From Paenibacillus sp. JJ-100 (lineage in GTDB: Bacteria; Bacillota; Bacilli; Paenibacillales; Paenibacillaceae), in NCBI RefSeq assembly GCF_948329825.1, contig NZ_CAOJCM010000003.1, forward strand, positions 248,001-312,000: 64,000 bases of DNA. The letters are read 5' to 3'. The position numbers and the translations under genes are program-made. Shown here piece after piece: positions 43,473-52,724 of this stretch (the stretch's first letter is position 1; the number at the start of each line of letters is the position of its first letter). A model generated the notes under the pieces. That model had not been told where the DNA came from, made no database searches, and saw only the letters and a program-made list of their open reading frames with translations.

Positions 43473-44854
43473 GTCTCCGCAGCAAAATCTACGGATATTC
43501 GTCGGTTTTATTTGCTGTGCTGTTAATAGCGGTGAATCTGTCTGTATATCTCGTATTCGAGCGAGTATCGATCAATAATGAGATCCGCCGGGTCGAAGCA
43601 GAAGCAGAGTCGATTGTGGCAGGGGTACGTCAGTCTGCTGGGTCCATTCCGCCAGACGATCTGCTCCGGGCTTATGCACCCATCAACGGTATGCTTCGCA
43701 TTGTACATGAGGATGGCAGCAGCTCACCTGTAACCACAACTGCAGCATCCGAGCAGCTCAGCCAATTGTCTTACCAGTATGAAAATGAGAAAAAGGCAGA
43801 GTATATCCAAGTGGATCAGGTTGGCTATGTGTGGGTATCCATGCCACTTATCTGGCCGGATGGTGAAGTAGTTAACCTGCAAGTTACTCAGAGTGTAGCT
43901 GAGACGGAGGGCGGGCTTGCTACCTTGCGTACCGTATTAGTGATCGTTACCATCATAGCGCTGATTCCTGCCGTAATCTCGAGCCGGATTCTGGCGAACC
44001 GGATGACAAGACCCATCCAGCAGATGACACATACTATGCGTGATATTCAAGCTAGTGGGCATTTTAAGCGGCTTCCACTGGAGGGAGCATCCAAGGATGA
44101 GCTGAACACGATGGGTCAGACGTTTAATCGAATGATGGATCTGCTGGAATCGAACTTTGAACGGCAGGAGCGTTTTGTCTCGGATGCATCCCATGAGCTC
44201 AAAACACCGCTGACCATCATCGAAAGTTATGCCAGTCTGCTCCAGCGCAGGGGTAAGGAACGACCCGAAGTATTTGATGAAGCGGTGGAAGCAATTCTGT
44301 CTGAGTCGGTACGCATGCGCGAGATGACCGAGCAACTGTTACTGCTGGCAAAGCAGCCCGAGCAATGGAATGTTCAGCTCGAGCGTGTAGATATTGCGAA
44401 GCTCGCTGCTGAATCTACACGTGCATTCCGCGAAGCATATCACCGGGAAGTACGGTGTGACGTAACAGGCCCAATCTATGCGATCAGTGATGAGAGTAAG
44501 CTGAAGCAGTTGGTGTTTATTTTGCTGGATAACGCACGGAAGTATAGTGAAGATGCGATTGAAGTCAGACTGGATGCTCACGACGAGAACTGCTGTATAC
44601 GGATTGTGGATCGAGGCATTGGTATGCGGGAGGAGGAACTTGCGAAGGTGTTCGACCGTTTCTACCAAGTGGACATCTCCAGAACCCGAAGCGGCAGTGC
44701 CAGCGGATCGGGTCTGGGACTCTCTCTTGCCAAAGAGCTGGCAGGTGCTGTTGGAGCACAGATTGAACTATCCAGTACCGAGGGTGTTGGTACGGAGGCT
44801 TGTATTATTTTGCCACGTTCCAAGACCGATCGTGCAGACAGACCACTCTCATGA
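43469..44854 (+). CDS. sensor histidine kinase (YkoH-like)
   Basis: This 461-residue kinase has transmembrane helix 1 (about residues 8-30), an extracellular domain of about 120 residues and helix 2 (about 155-175). A HAMP domain (TRPIQQMTHTMRDIQASGHF) and the H-box VSDASHELKTPLTIIESYAS follow. The ATPase motifs are ILLDNARKYSE, RIVDRGIGMREEELAKVFDR with FYQVD, and GSGLGLSLAKELAG. It pairs with the upstream regulator, sharing an ATGA overlap. The signal is unknown; the PepSY neighbours suggest a cell-envelope signal. Confidence 0.92.
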   Translation: MSLRSKIYGYSSVLFAVLLIAVNLSVYLVFERVSINNEIRRVEAEAESIVAGVRQSAGSIPPDDLLRAYAPINGMLRIVHEDGSSSPVTTTAASEQLSQLSYQYENEKKAEYIQVDQVGYVWVSMPLIWPDGEVVNLQVTQSVAETEGGLATLRTVLVIVTIIALIPAVISSRILANRMTRPIQQMTHTMRDIQASGHFKRLPLEGASKDELNTMGQTFNRMMDLLESNFERQERFVSDASHELKTPLTIIESYASLLQRRGKERPEVFDEAVEAILSESVRMREMTEQLLLLAKQPEQWNVQLERVDIAKLAAESTRAFREAYHREVRCDVTGPIYAISDESKLKQLVFILLDNARKYSEDAIEVRLDAHDENCCIRIVDRGIGMREEELAKVFDRFYQVDISRTRSGSASGSGLGLSLAKELAGAVGAQIELSSTEGVGTEACIILPRSKTDRADRPLS

Positions 44855-44879
44855 AATTCTCATTCTTCTCTTCTATACT
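44847..44879 (+). promoter_or_regulatory. phased operator and promoter for the first PepSY gene
   Basis: TCTCAT at 44847 and TCTCAT at 44858 are spaced 11 bp, and a -10 TATACT (44874-44879) begins 16 nt after the start of the second repeat. The array overlaps the 3' end of the kinase gene. The same geometry occurs at 45810-45864. Confidence 0.6.
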
Positions 44880-44924
44880 GGGTGGAGCGATGTAATCTGA
44901 GAGAATGTGAGGGAGGGAGTGCGT

Positions 44925-45755
44925 ATGTCAGAGCAGGAACAGCGGCCTGAGATGATACGAAGTGAGCAAAAGCATAAGCATTTAAATAAAAATGAAAATG
45001 GAAGCAACGCAGGGGGCAGATCACATAAGTTGCTGCGGTGGGGGGCCGGCATCCTAACTGTGGTGCTTCTCGCAGCAGTGATGTGGTGGAAACCATGGGA
45101 ACCAGCTCGTGAGCAGTTATCTGCCGATGCAGCGGCACAATCTGTACTGAATCAATATCCGGGGGAGATCATTCATTCTACCTTGAAGGACGGTACGTAT
45201 CTGATGCAGCTTCGTTCGGAGACAGGTTTATATGATGTGCAGGTGGATGCTTTCACGGCAGCAGTTCAATCCATTAAACGACTGGAGGCCGCTCCGCAGG
45301 CTGAGGAGAAGACGCTGTGGAGTCGAGAGCAGATGAAATCGGAACTGCTGAAGCAAAGGGCAGGAGAACAACTTGTATCATTAGAGCTTGTGGAGCAACA
45401 GGGCAGCCCGGTGTACACTGCGGTGGTCGAAGCAAAGGATAACAGCCGTCAGGAACTGACCATCGATCCATACACGGGCGAGATTCTTTCCTCCAAAGCG
45501 ATCAAGTCACCTCCTTCATCCGAAGCCGGGGAGACAGCGAACGAGCCGCAGTTTCTAAGTGAGAAACAGGCCGAGCAGAAGGCACTTGCAAGGGTTCCTG
45601 GCGAAGTAGATGATGTAGAATTGCGCGGCACGAACAGTGGCAACCCCTATTATTTGGTTGAGATTGATCTGGAAGACGGACGGGAAGCCACGGTGCAGGT
45701 TAATGCCATTTCGGGTGCTATTCGTTCGGTGACATGGGATAAAGATGACGAGTAA
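44925..45755 (+). CDS. membrane-anchored protein with two PepSY domains
   Basis: This 276-residue protein has a hydrophilic N-terminus of about 37 residues, one transmembrane helix (LLRWGAGILTVVLLAAVMWW) and an extracellular part with PepSY-like repeats. The first spans about residues 70-180 (TYLMQLRSETGLYDVQVDAF; TIDPYTGEILSS) and the second about 200-276 (FLSEKQAEQKALARVPGEVD; YYLVEIDLEDGREATVQV). PepSY domains are thought to bind peptides or inhibit peptidases at the cell surface. The start at 44925 follows GAGGGAGGGAGTGCGT. It lies directly downstream of the two-component genes and probably belongs to their regulon. Confidence 0.82.
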   Translation: MSEQEQRPEMIRSEQKHKHLNKNENGSNAGGRSHKLLRWGAGILTVVLLAAVMWWKPWEPAREQLSADAAAQSVLNQYPGEIIHSTLKDGTYLMQLRSETGLYDVQVDAFTAAVQSIKRLEAAPQAEEKTLWSREQMKSELLKQRAGEQLVSLELVEQQGSPVYTAVVEAKDNSRQELTIDPYTGEILSSKAIKSPPSSEAGETANEPQFLSEKQAEQKALARVPGEVDDVELRGTNSGNPYYLVEIDLEDGREATVQVNAISGAIRSVTWDKDDE

Positions 45756-45809
45756 GAGATATTTTTGAAAATAGCATTCTGAAAAGGGATAAGTATACTC
45801 TTCTCATTT

Positions 45810-45864
45810 TCTCATCAAATTCTAATCTTGTTCTCCCTAATCTCTCATTCGTCTAGGTTATTCT
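45810..45864 (+). promoter_or_regulatory. four 11-bp-phased operator repeats and promoter for the second PepSY gene
   Basis: TCTCAT (45810), TCTAAT (45821), TCTCCC (45832) and TCTCAT (45843) start exactly 11 bp apart. A TATTCT -10 (45859-45864) begins 16 nt after the last, as at 44847-44879. An extra TCTCAT at 45802 is out of phase. This is the expected footprint of a tandem OmpR-type activator. Confidence 0.65.
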
Positions 45865-45904
45865 AAGTTTGTAGACGAGAACGAGAACATGAATGAGGAG
45901 ATGA

Positions 45905-46567
45905 ATGATGATGATGAACAAACATAAACTATGGATTGGCAGCTTGTCCGCAGCGATATTGCTAGGTGGATCAGCAGTTGCAGCCAGCGGCACTATGAGC
46001 GGCGAACCAGCGCCAAAAGCACAATCGGAAACAACGCAGACCGCACCAAGTGCAGGGACACCATCCACCAATGCTAACCAGAACAACACAGATAAAATGT
46101 TGACTGTATCACAAGCTAAAGCAATAGCTCTGAAAGTAGTGGAAGGTAAAGTGGATGATGTGGATCTGGAGCGTAGAAACGGTCAAACTTTTTATGAAGT
46201 AGAGATCGACAGAAAAGGCGTTCCTGATTTGACAGTTCGATTGGATGCTTACACGGGTAAGGTTTTGGAAGTTGTTCGTGAGGATGACTTCGATGACGAT
46301 GATGATGACAGCCGTGATAATGGAACGAATGGTGTTTCTAATTCATCTGCTGCCAGTCAGGTTAAACTGACAGTTGACCAAGCTTCTAACATTGCCCTGA
46401 AACAAGTTACAGGTGGTAAAGTAACGAAGGTTGAGCTGGATCGTGACAACGGTCGTTATGTCTATGAGATCGAACTGCGAACAGCTCAAGGTGAAGCGGA
46501 CGTCGATATAGATGCGGGTACAGGCAAGGTACTATCCTTTGATCAGGATTTTGATGACGAGGATTAA
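45905..46567 (+). CDS. secreted or anchored PepSY-domain protein (YkoI-like)
   Basis: This 220-residue protein starts with Met repeats and an export signal (KLWIGSLSAAILLGGSAVAA), then a Thr/Ala/Pro linker. Two PepSY domains follow: about residues 62-122 (LTVSQAKAIALKVVEGKVDD; FYEVEIDRKGVPDLTVRLDA) and 148-220 (LTVDQASNIALKQVTGGKVT; VYEIELRTAQGEADVDIDAG). An Asp-rich stretch (DDFDDDDDDSRD) lies between them and may bind cations. The ribosome site GAGGAG precedes ATG 45905. Its promoter carries four phased repeats, so it is probably the main target of the adjacent two-component system. A GACGCTTC hairpin terminator follows at 46584-46608. Confidence 0.85.
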   Translation: MMMMNKHKLWIGSLSAAILLGGSAVAASGTMSGEPAPKAQSETTQTAPSAGTPSTNANQNNTDKMLTVSQAKAIALKVVEGKVDDVDLERRNGQTFYEVEIDRKGVPDLTVRLDAYTGKVLEVVREDDFDDDDDDSRDNGTNGVSNSSAASQVKLTVDQASNIALKQVTGGKVTKVELDRDNGRYVYEIELRTAQGEADVDIDAGTGKVLSFDQDFDDED

Positions 46568-46583
46568 TCGTAACTCCCAAGAG

Positions 46584-46608
46584 GACGCTTCGAATGAAGC
46601 GTCTTTTT
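46584..46608 (+). terminator. intrinsic terminator after the PepSY gene
   Basis: GACGCTTC and GAAGCGTC pair around a short AT-rich loop and are followed by TTTTT. Confidence 0.8.
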
Positions 46609-46719
46609 GTTATACATATAGTGAGCTTTCTATTAAGAGAGTTACTGCGAGTGTAATCCAAACTGTGGTAAAGTAGTATAATTGTAGAAAACAGTATAGA
46701 CAAGGAGCTGGATAACCAA

Positions 46720-47532
46720 GTGACTTTAGAACAAATGCAGCCAAAATCAAGTAAAGAACAAGTGCTATCCATTGAAGGCTTGCGTATGAGGTACAACGGT
46801 CGTTATGTGTTGAACGGCATTGACCTCGAAGTCAATCGGGGAGAGATGATTGGATATATCGGGCCGAATGGAGCCGGCAAGAGCACAACGGTGAAGATTT
46901 TGCTCGGATTGATCGAAGGATATGTGGGGAGCGTTCGTATTTTTGGACAGGATATCGCAGATGGCAATGTGGAATATAAGCGAAGAATCGGGTATGTGCC
47001 TGAAGTGGCAGAACTGTATGAACAATTAACTCCGGCGGAATATTTGACGTTTACGGGAGAGTTGTACGGCTTGTCCTATGAAGATGCGGATTACAAAGCC
47101 AAGCTGCTGATGGATTGTTTTGGACTGGAGAGATCATACCACTCACGCATTGCTTCTTTCTCCAAAGGAATGCGTCAGAAAGTGCTGCTCATCTCGGCAC
47201 TGCTGCATGATCCGGATCTCTTGTTCCTGGATGAACCGCTCAGTGGACTGGATGCAAACAGTGTGATGGTGGTAAAAGAGATTTTGTCACAGTTGTCAGC
47301 GAAAGGTACAACCATCTTCTATTCGTCACACATTATGGATGTGGTGGAGAAGATCAGCAGCCGAATTGTACTGATTGCCGAGGGTCGTGTAGTGGCGGAT
47401 GGTACGTTTAAGCAGCTTCAACAGCAATCGAAGGAAGGATCACTGGAGGAAGTGTTTAATCAATTGACAGGCTTTGATGAACATCAAGCGATAGCTGAGC
47501 GTTTTGTGTCGATTGTGCGGGAGGTGAGCTGA
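46720..47532 (+). CDS. ABC transporter ATP-binding protein
   Basis: This 270-residue ATPase has Walker A (GYIGPNGAGKSTTVKILLG), the Q-loop region VPEVAELYEQLTPAEY, signature SFSKGMRQKVLL, Walker B (DLLFLDEPLSGLDA) and the H-loop (TIFYSSHIMDVVEK). It is an export-type (ABC-2, Ecs-like) subunit. It uses a GTG start with AAGGAG 12 nt upstream; a TATAAT -10 lies at 46677-46682. The permease gene starts 1 nt after its stop. The substrate is unknown. Confidence 0.9.
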   Translation: MTLEQMQPKSSKEQVLSIEGLRMRYNGRYVLNGIDLEVNRGEMIGYIGPNGAGKSTTVKILLGLIEGYVGSVRIFGQDIADGNVEYKRRIGYVPEVAELYEQLTPAEYLTFTGELYGLSYEDADYKAKLLMDCFGLERSYHSRIASFSKGMRQKVLLISALLHDPDLLFLDEPLSGLDANSVMVVKEILSQLSAKGTTIFYSSHIMDVVEKISSRIVLIAEGRVVADGTFKQLQQQSKEGSLEEVFNQLTGFDEHQAIAERFVSIVREVS

Positions 47533-47533
47533 T

Positions 47534-49207
47534 ATGGCGGAATCCTCTTCCTCTGATTTTCGTACGCTCAAAATACTGGATCGTTTTCGTCCGATTATTG
47601 CCAAGACGGGGGCTGATTATGACGTGCTGCGCCTCATCTTACGGGTGAAGTTCCAGATGGATCAGCGCAGAGTACCTATGATTATGTCTTCAAGAGCTAA
47701 GAAAACGGAGAGCAAAGAGAGTAACCTGTATGTTCGCTCTCTCTGGTTGTATATGTTGCTGGGATTAATTATGGTTCCCTTTATAGTATGGGATACAGGT
47801 CAATTCATGTTCCAGATGGGCATTCTGTTTGGTGTTTTAATGTTTATGATTATGACATCCATGATTTCGGATTTCTCATCCGTGCTCCTGGATATCCGGG
47901 ATCGTAATATTATTTCGACCAAACCTGTCAATGCACGAACGGTAGGCTTGGCCCGAGCCATTCATGCAGGAGTGTATCTGTTTCTTCTAACCGGTTCTTT
48001 GACCGTTGCCCCGCTGATTGCAGGTTTAATTACGCACGGAATTGGTTTCTTCCTGCTCTTCCTATTACAGATCATTCTGATTAGTATGCTGATCTTGGTG
48101 ACCACCTCTCTCATCTATCTGTTCATGATGAAATTTCTGGATGGTGAGAAGCTGAGAGACATGATTAATATGGTGCAGATTATCATGTCCGTTGGTATCG
48201 CGATTGGATATCAGTTTGTCATTCGTTCGTTTGATATATTTCATGCTGGTGTCGTATTCACTCCCGCCTGGTGGCAGTTGCTGTTACCCCCACTCTGGTA
48301 TGCTTCTGCTTACGATTGGTTCTTCGCAGGTGGCGGCGGTGTTTGGATCTACACGCTCACAGCCCTTGCGGTGGTTGTCCCGGTGATATGCTTGATCATA
48401 TATGTGAAGCTTATGCCATCGTTTGAGCTGTATTTGGAAAAAATGGCTCATGCCGGCCAGACGTCCAGCCGACGCCGTGGAAAATGGGATCGCAGGGTTG
48501 CCAAGCTATTCTGTCGCTCCACTGAGGAGCAAGCTTGTTTCCGCCTGTCAGCCAACATGATGCGTAATGAACGAGAGTTCAAGCTGAAAGTCTATCCTTC
48601 GCTCGGATTAGCACTAGTTATGCCTTATATCATCTGGTACACAGGATTGCAATCGAATACGTGGACGGAATTCAGGCAAGGTGCATATGTATACAGTCTT
48701 TACTTGATGCTGATTCTTGTCATTACGGTGGTGACTATGCTGAAGTATTCAGGTCAGTACAAGGCAGCATGGATTTTACGTGCGGCCCCTCTGGCTAATG
48801 AAAGTGTATTGTATAAAGGTGCATTAAAGGCATTTTTATGTAATATGTTCTTGCCTCTGTTTCTGTTAAATGCCATTGTGTTCACATGGACATTTGGGCT
48901 TCGCATTTTGCCAGATCTGGCCATCATTTTACTTGCAGGTACGGCGCTGATTCCAGCGTCAGGCAAGTTTATGCTGCAACAGCTGCCGTTCTCCCGATCC
49001 TTCAGTGTGGCTCAAGAGAGTGAAGGCTGGTATGTGTTTATAGCTATACCTGTCCTGGCATTATTTTGGGGCATTCATGTCTTTTTCCGCTCCTTCCCCA
49101 TGGGGGTTTGGGTTTATGGTGCGATACTCATTTTGGCGAATGTGCTGCTCTGGACCCTAGTATACAGAGGGAAGAAACAGGAGGTTAACAAGGTTGTAAT
49201 GCCTTAG
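47534..49207 (+). CDS. ABC exporter permease
   Basis: This 557-residue integral membrane protein has roughly ten to twelve hydrophobic segments (for example LWLYMLLGLIMVPFIVW, GVLMFMIMTSMISDFSSVLL and VYLFLLTGSLTVAPLIAGL). The cytoplasmic motif DIRDRNIISTKPVNARTVGL is characteristic of large EcsB/YthQ-like permeases. It starts immediately after the ATPase gene with its own GAGGTGAGC site. The pair forms one exporter; cargo may be a peptide, lipid or drug, and nothing nearby decides this. Confidence 0.85.
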   Translation: MAESSSSDFRTLKILDRFRPIIAKTGADYDVLRLILRVKFQMDQRRVPMIMSSRAKKTESKESNLYVRSLWLYMLLGLIMVPFIVWDTGQFMFQMGILFGVLMFMIMTSMISDFSSVLLDIRDRNIISTKPVNARTVGLARAIHAGVYLFLLTGSLTVAPLIAGLITHGIGFFLLFLLQIILISMLILVTTSLIYLFMMKFLDGEKLRDMINMVQIIMSVGIAIGYQFVIRSFDIFHAGVVFTPAWWQLLLPPLWYASAYDWFFAGGGGVWIYTLTALAVVVPVICLIIYVKLMPSFELYLEKMAHAGQTSSRRRGKWDRRVAKLFCRSTEEQACFRLSANMMRNEREFKLKVYPSLGLALVMPYIIWYTGLQSNTWTEFRQGAYVYSLYLMLILVITVVTMLKYSGQYKAAWILRAAPLANESVLYKGALKAFLCNMFLPLFLLNAIVFTWTFGLRILPDLAIILLAGTALIPASGKFMLQQLPFSRSFSVAQESEGWYVFIAIPVLALFWGIHVFFRSFPMGVWVYGAILILANVLLWTLVYRGKKQEVNKVVMP

Positions 49208-49390
49208 GCTTACCTGCTAGAATCTCTCTTTTTCAAAACGGCCCCTTGGTGACTCGGTAGTTATTCCGTGGTGATTCCGTATAAGATACCTCATCTTGGT
49301 TGGTGGTGTGTCCGTCTTCCGCGCTAGCGTCTTGTCTATCCATTCATCCATTCATTCGCTCTCTTCCCGATTGTTCTGATCCTGGCCGGG

Positions 49391-49419
49391 TTGAACATGA
49401 GTACAAACGGTTTTATAAT
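49391..49419 (+). promoter_or_regulatory. sigma-A promoter of the UPF0316 gene
   Basis: TTGAAC (49391-49396), 17 nt, then TATAAT (49414-49419) is a near-consensus promoter. The 49208-49581 stretch holds no gene that I can support, so the transcript has a leader of about 155 nt. Confidence 0.6.
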
Positions 49420-49581
49420 GGCAGTTCGAGGACTGTTGGACTTGAACCATATCAGAAGGAGAACAGAGGAGCGTTTAGGAAGAGGGCATAACGTCCAATG
49501 ATGGATATAGAGGAAGCCGAACCCATCCAGAGGTAACTAAGGACCAGATTGATGGTAACGGCCAGGAAAGAGGGAGCGCCA

Positions 49582-50097
49582 TTGCTTAAAATATTGTTAT
49601 TTATCTTTTTGATTCAGATTGTATATGTATCAGCCTATACACTTCGCATGATCTTAACGCTCAAAGGACAGAAATACATTGCTGCCCTGATCAGCATGGG
49701 TGAGATTGTGATCTATGTGCTGGGGTTGAATCTGGTACTCAGTTATTTGACCCAGCCGTCAGCGCTGATCGTGTACGCAGTGGGATATGGACTTGGGGTC
49801 CTGCTTGGTGCATGGATTGAGGAAAAGATCGCACTTGGTTACGTTACCGTAAAAGTAATCTGCAACCAGATGGACGGTGGTCTAGCTAACGCCTTGCGAG
49901 ATAAAGGGTATGGTGTAACTTCGTGGGTCGGTAGTGGTCGTGATGGAGATCGGTTGGTTATGGAGATTTTGGCGAAACGTAAAAACCAGAAGCTACTCTA
50001 CCAAACCATCCTTAGTCTCGATCCCAAAGCTTTTGTCATTACCGTCGAGCCCAAACAGTTCCATGGCGGATTCTGGACACGTTCGATCAAAAAATAA
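49582..50097 (+). CDS. UPF0316 (DUF2179/YebE-like) membrane protein
   Basis: This 171-residue protein has three N-terminal transmembrane helices (LLKILLFIFLIQIVYVSAYT, YIAALISMGEIVIYVLGLNL, LIVYAVGYGLGVLLGAWIEE). A soluble DUF2179-like domain follows (ANALRDKGYGVTSWVGSGRD; LVMEILAKRKNQKLLYQTIL; DPKAFVITVEPKQFHGGFW). The TTG at 49582 is preferred because the hydrophobic segment begins at once, as in relatives, and GAGGGAG lies 5 nt upstream. An ATG at 49552 with AAGGA is an alternative that adds ten residues. Function unknown. Confidence 0.85.
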   Translation: MLKILLFIFLIQIVYVSAYTLRMILTLKGQKYIAALISMGEIVIYVLGLNLVLSYLTQPSALIVYAVGYGLGVLLGAWIEEKIALGYVTVKVICNQMDGGLANALRDKGYGVTSWVGSGRDGDRLVMEILAKRKNQKLLYQTILSLDPKAFVITVEPKQFHGGFWTRSIKK

Positions 50098-50289
50098 GTT
50101 AAGGCAGGTCTGCATGATATGCGGTCCTGTCTTTTTAATTTCAATTTTTCGCATACGCTTCAAGCATTGTTCCCCCTTCCTCCCGCAAGCCCTGCTGCAA
50201 AAGTTAACTTCGGACGATACCAGGTTGCTTGGGGCACACTTCTCCCCCTCTATAACCTACCCATAAGGATGTGAGATCAGGATTATTGT

Positions 50290-50303
50290 TGTAATCGTTT
50301 TCA
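50290..50303 (+). promoter_or_regulatory. cre site (CcpA) upstream of the pectate lyase gene
   Basis: TGTAATCGTTTTCA matches the strict consensus TGWAANCGNTNWCA at every position. It lies 93 nt upstream of the lyase start and suggests repression by preferred sugars. Confidence 0.7.
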
Positions 50304-50395
50304 TGTATTACTTTGTGAATATGTCACTTGCGCTGTTACATGGCTAGAGGGACAGGCAGGGAATTCAACATTAACCTTCAGGAGGCATGCATTCG

Positions 50396-51823
50396 ATGAA
50401 AAAGACAGTACGAAGCTTATGCAGCACGGCTCTGGCTCTCACGCTGGGGTTCACCCTATTATCCGGACCTGCGAGTGTACAGGCAGCGGGCAATGCAGAT
50501 TACAATCTGACCGGCTTCTCCCAAGGAAATACGGGCGGTGGAATCATTAATGAGTCGAACACATCCACGTACAAAAAAGTGTACAATGCCACCGACCTGG
50601 CGCTGGCTCTGAAAAAGAATTCTGGTGTCAAAGTCGTCGAAATTATGAACGACCTCGATTTAGGATGGAACGAGATTCCAAGTGCGGCGCAGACGTCACC
50701 TTTTGCCAAACATAACGATGCACTGACACATCCAGTACTGAAGCAGACGGGTGTCAGTAAAATTACAGTGGATGGTTTCAATGGACTTACCATTTTCTCA
50801 GCCAATGGCTCCAAAATTAAACACGCTGCTATTACCGTGAAACGAAGCACCAACGTCATTATTCGCAACCTGGAGTTCGATGAGCTGTGGGAGTGGGATG
50901 AATCTACCAAAGGCGATTATGACAAAAACGATTGGGATTACATCACTCTGGAGGATAGTAGCGGCGTATGGATCGATCACTGTACGTTTAACAAAGCCTA
51001 TGATGGACTCGTCGATTCGAAAAAGGGAACCAGTGGTGTGACTATCTCTTGGTCTACCTTCAAAGGGGATGACGGCAACGCGAATAGCTGGGTTACCCGT
51101 CAGATCAATGAGCTGGAAGCCAACAAATCTTCCTATCCCATGTACAACTACCTGCGCAGCAGTGCGGTCGGTTTAAGCAAAGAAGACATTATTGCCATCT
51201 CCGGGCCGCAGAAAAAAGGGCATCTCGTCGGTGCGACCAGTCTGGAGTCGGCTAACGCCAATCTGTCCATCACGTTGCATCACAACGTGTACAAAGACAT
51301 TCAAGATCGCATGCCTCGTCTGCGTGGAGGCAATGCTCATGCCTATAACATCATTATGGATGCTGTTGATGCTCGTGCAGCCAAAGCTCGTATTACAAGT
51401 GCTATGGCAACAGCCATCGCTTCCAAAGGTTATAAATTCGATATCATTAGCAACGGTGCCATCTCCACCGAAAGCGGTGCTGTACTAATTGAGAAATCCG
51501 TGATCAAAGATGTGCAGTTCCCAGTTCGCAACAATCAGACCAATCCAGCCGATGCGACCTATACGGGAAAAATCCGTGTAGTTGATACGATCTATACTCT
51601 GGATGGAAGCTCCTTCCGGGGTGACAGTGATACTGCGGGAAGTCCGCTGGCGCCGATTCCAGCCGTGATTAAACCATTCTCGTGGAATAGCTTCACTTCC
51701 CTGCCATACAGTTATCAGGCGGAAGACCCGTCTACGCTGAATGCACGCCTGACAGGTTCTAATGGAGCGGGTGCAGGCAAGCTGTCCTGGTCCAAGGATA
51801 ACTGGCTGAAGACAAGCTACTAA
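50396..51823 (+). CDS. secreted pectate lyase, polysaccharide lyase family 1
   Basis: This protein has about 475 residues with a signal peptide (MKKTVRSLCSTALALTLGFT, cleaved near VQAAG). The parallel beta-helix carries VWIDHCTFNKAYDGLVDSKK (calcium-site Asp residues and vWIDH motif) and DIQDRMPRLRGGNAHAYNII (catalytic Arg in RxPRxR-type motif). It resembles Bacillota pectate (trisaccharide) lyases that cut polygalacturonate by beta-elimination. The start at 50396 has GGAGG 10 nt upstream; ATG 50387 is too close to it. It works with the rhamnogalacturonan enzyme at 11184 in pectin breakdown. A terminator follows at 51924-51958. Confidence 0.92.
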   Translation: MKKTVRSLCSTALALTLGFTLLSGPASVQAAGNADYNLTGFSQGNTGGGIINESNTSTYKKVYNATDLALALKKNSGVKVVEIMNDLDLGWNEIPSAAQTSPFAKHNDALTHPVLKQTGVSKITVDGFNGLTIFSANGSKIKHAAITVKRSTNVIIRNLEFDELWEWDESTKGDYDKNDWDYITLEDSSGVWIDHCTFNKAYDGLVDSKKGTSGVTISWSTFKGDDGNANSWVTRQINELEANKSSYPMYNYLRSSAVGLSKEDIIAISGPQKKGHLVGATSLESANANLSITLHHNVYKDIQDRMPRLRGGNAHAYNIIMDAVDARAAKARITSAMATAIASKGYKFDIISNGAISTESGAVLIEKSVIKDVQFPVRNNQTNPADATYTGKIRVVDTIYTLDGSSFRGDSDTAGSPLAPIPAVIKPFSWNSFTSLPYSYQAEDPSTLNARLTGSNGAGAGKLSWSKDNWLKTSY

Positions 51824-51923
51824 TTACGTAATGCCGTAAGGTAAAAAGATAAAGTAAATACTCTTAATGATATTCGTGATTCTTTATAAAACGTCAACGA
51901 CACTAGGTTTTTATGAGCCGAGC

Positions 51924-51958
51924 TACCCTAAAGGTGTGTTATCCCTTTAGGGTATTTA
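51924..51958 (+). terminator. terminator of the pectate lyase gene
   Basis: TACCCTAAAGG and CCTTTAGGGTA form a perfect 11-bp stem followed by TTT. Confidence 0.75.
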
Positions 51959-52003
51959 CTTTTCTATGAATGTTACGTGCGAAAGTTGATTTTAACTCCT
52001 GAG

Positions 52004-52441
52004 CTATTTTTGCACCTGATAGGATGACGCAATAACTTCTACATAACTGTCATATCCGATGACAAGATAATGCTTGAGATCTAGCCGATTTCGGGGATCA
52101 AAAAGTGCTCCTTTTTCATCTAAAATGGATGAATTCATCACTTGATAGAAGCCAGGATCAGGCGGATAACCGTTTCTCTCCCAGAAAGTAAGCGTGTCCT
52201 CTTGGTGATGAATGCCTTCAACCTGACCAGTGTATAGTTCAAAGAAATTAAGCGTAATACACCTTAATTCGGCAACCGTGCTGAACGTGAGTGTTGCTTC
52301 CTGATATTGATCGAGAGGCAGATCCTTCCGTGTTTGTATATCTACACGTAAAGTGACGCCGCCCGATTCGTTGTAGGTGGCACTCAAATCAGTTGTAGAG
52401 ATGCGGAAGTCTACTTTTTCAGGTATCAGTACAATACTCAT
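52004..52441 (-). CDS. small protein of unknown function
   Basis: This 145-residue acidic, soluble protein has no signal peptide and looks mostly beta-rich (VTLRVDIQTRKDLPLDQYQE; ATLTFSTVAELRCITLNFFE). It ends with a segment containing NRLDLKHYLVIGYDSYVEVI. It starts at ATG 52441 with GGAGGATCAAGC upstream, a good site. I do not recognise the family. It stands alone, converging on the pectate lyase gene. Confidence 0.65.
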   Translation of the reverse strand: MSIVLIPEKVDFRISTTDLSATYNESGGVTLRVDIQTRKDLPLDQYQEATLTFSTVAELRCITLNFFELYTGQVEGIHHQEDTLTFWERNGYPPDPGFYQVMNSSILDEKGALFDPRNRLDLKHYLVIGYDSYVEVIASSYQVQK

Positions 52442-52724
52442 GCTTGATCCTCCTCTAAATGTCCAGATGGACAGGTATCAATGTTACTATTCTGGAATGG
52501 AATTAGTTACTCTTAGACGCTGTCCATCTATTATATCATCATCCAAAAGGGGATCGGACAGGATGCAAAATCATCTCTCAGAAGAGTCAGATTCACTAGG
52601 ATGGACGCGATCATAATGTGGCTATGCTCTTCAGTAGAAACCACAACTTGCAGCGTGCTCACCTGCAACGTATGATGGATAGAAATCCTGCGCGGACCGG
52701 TCAGACAGAAGGGAGGATGAGTTC

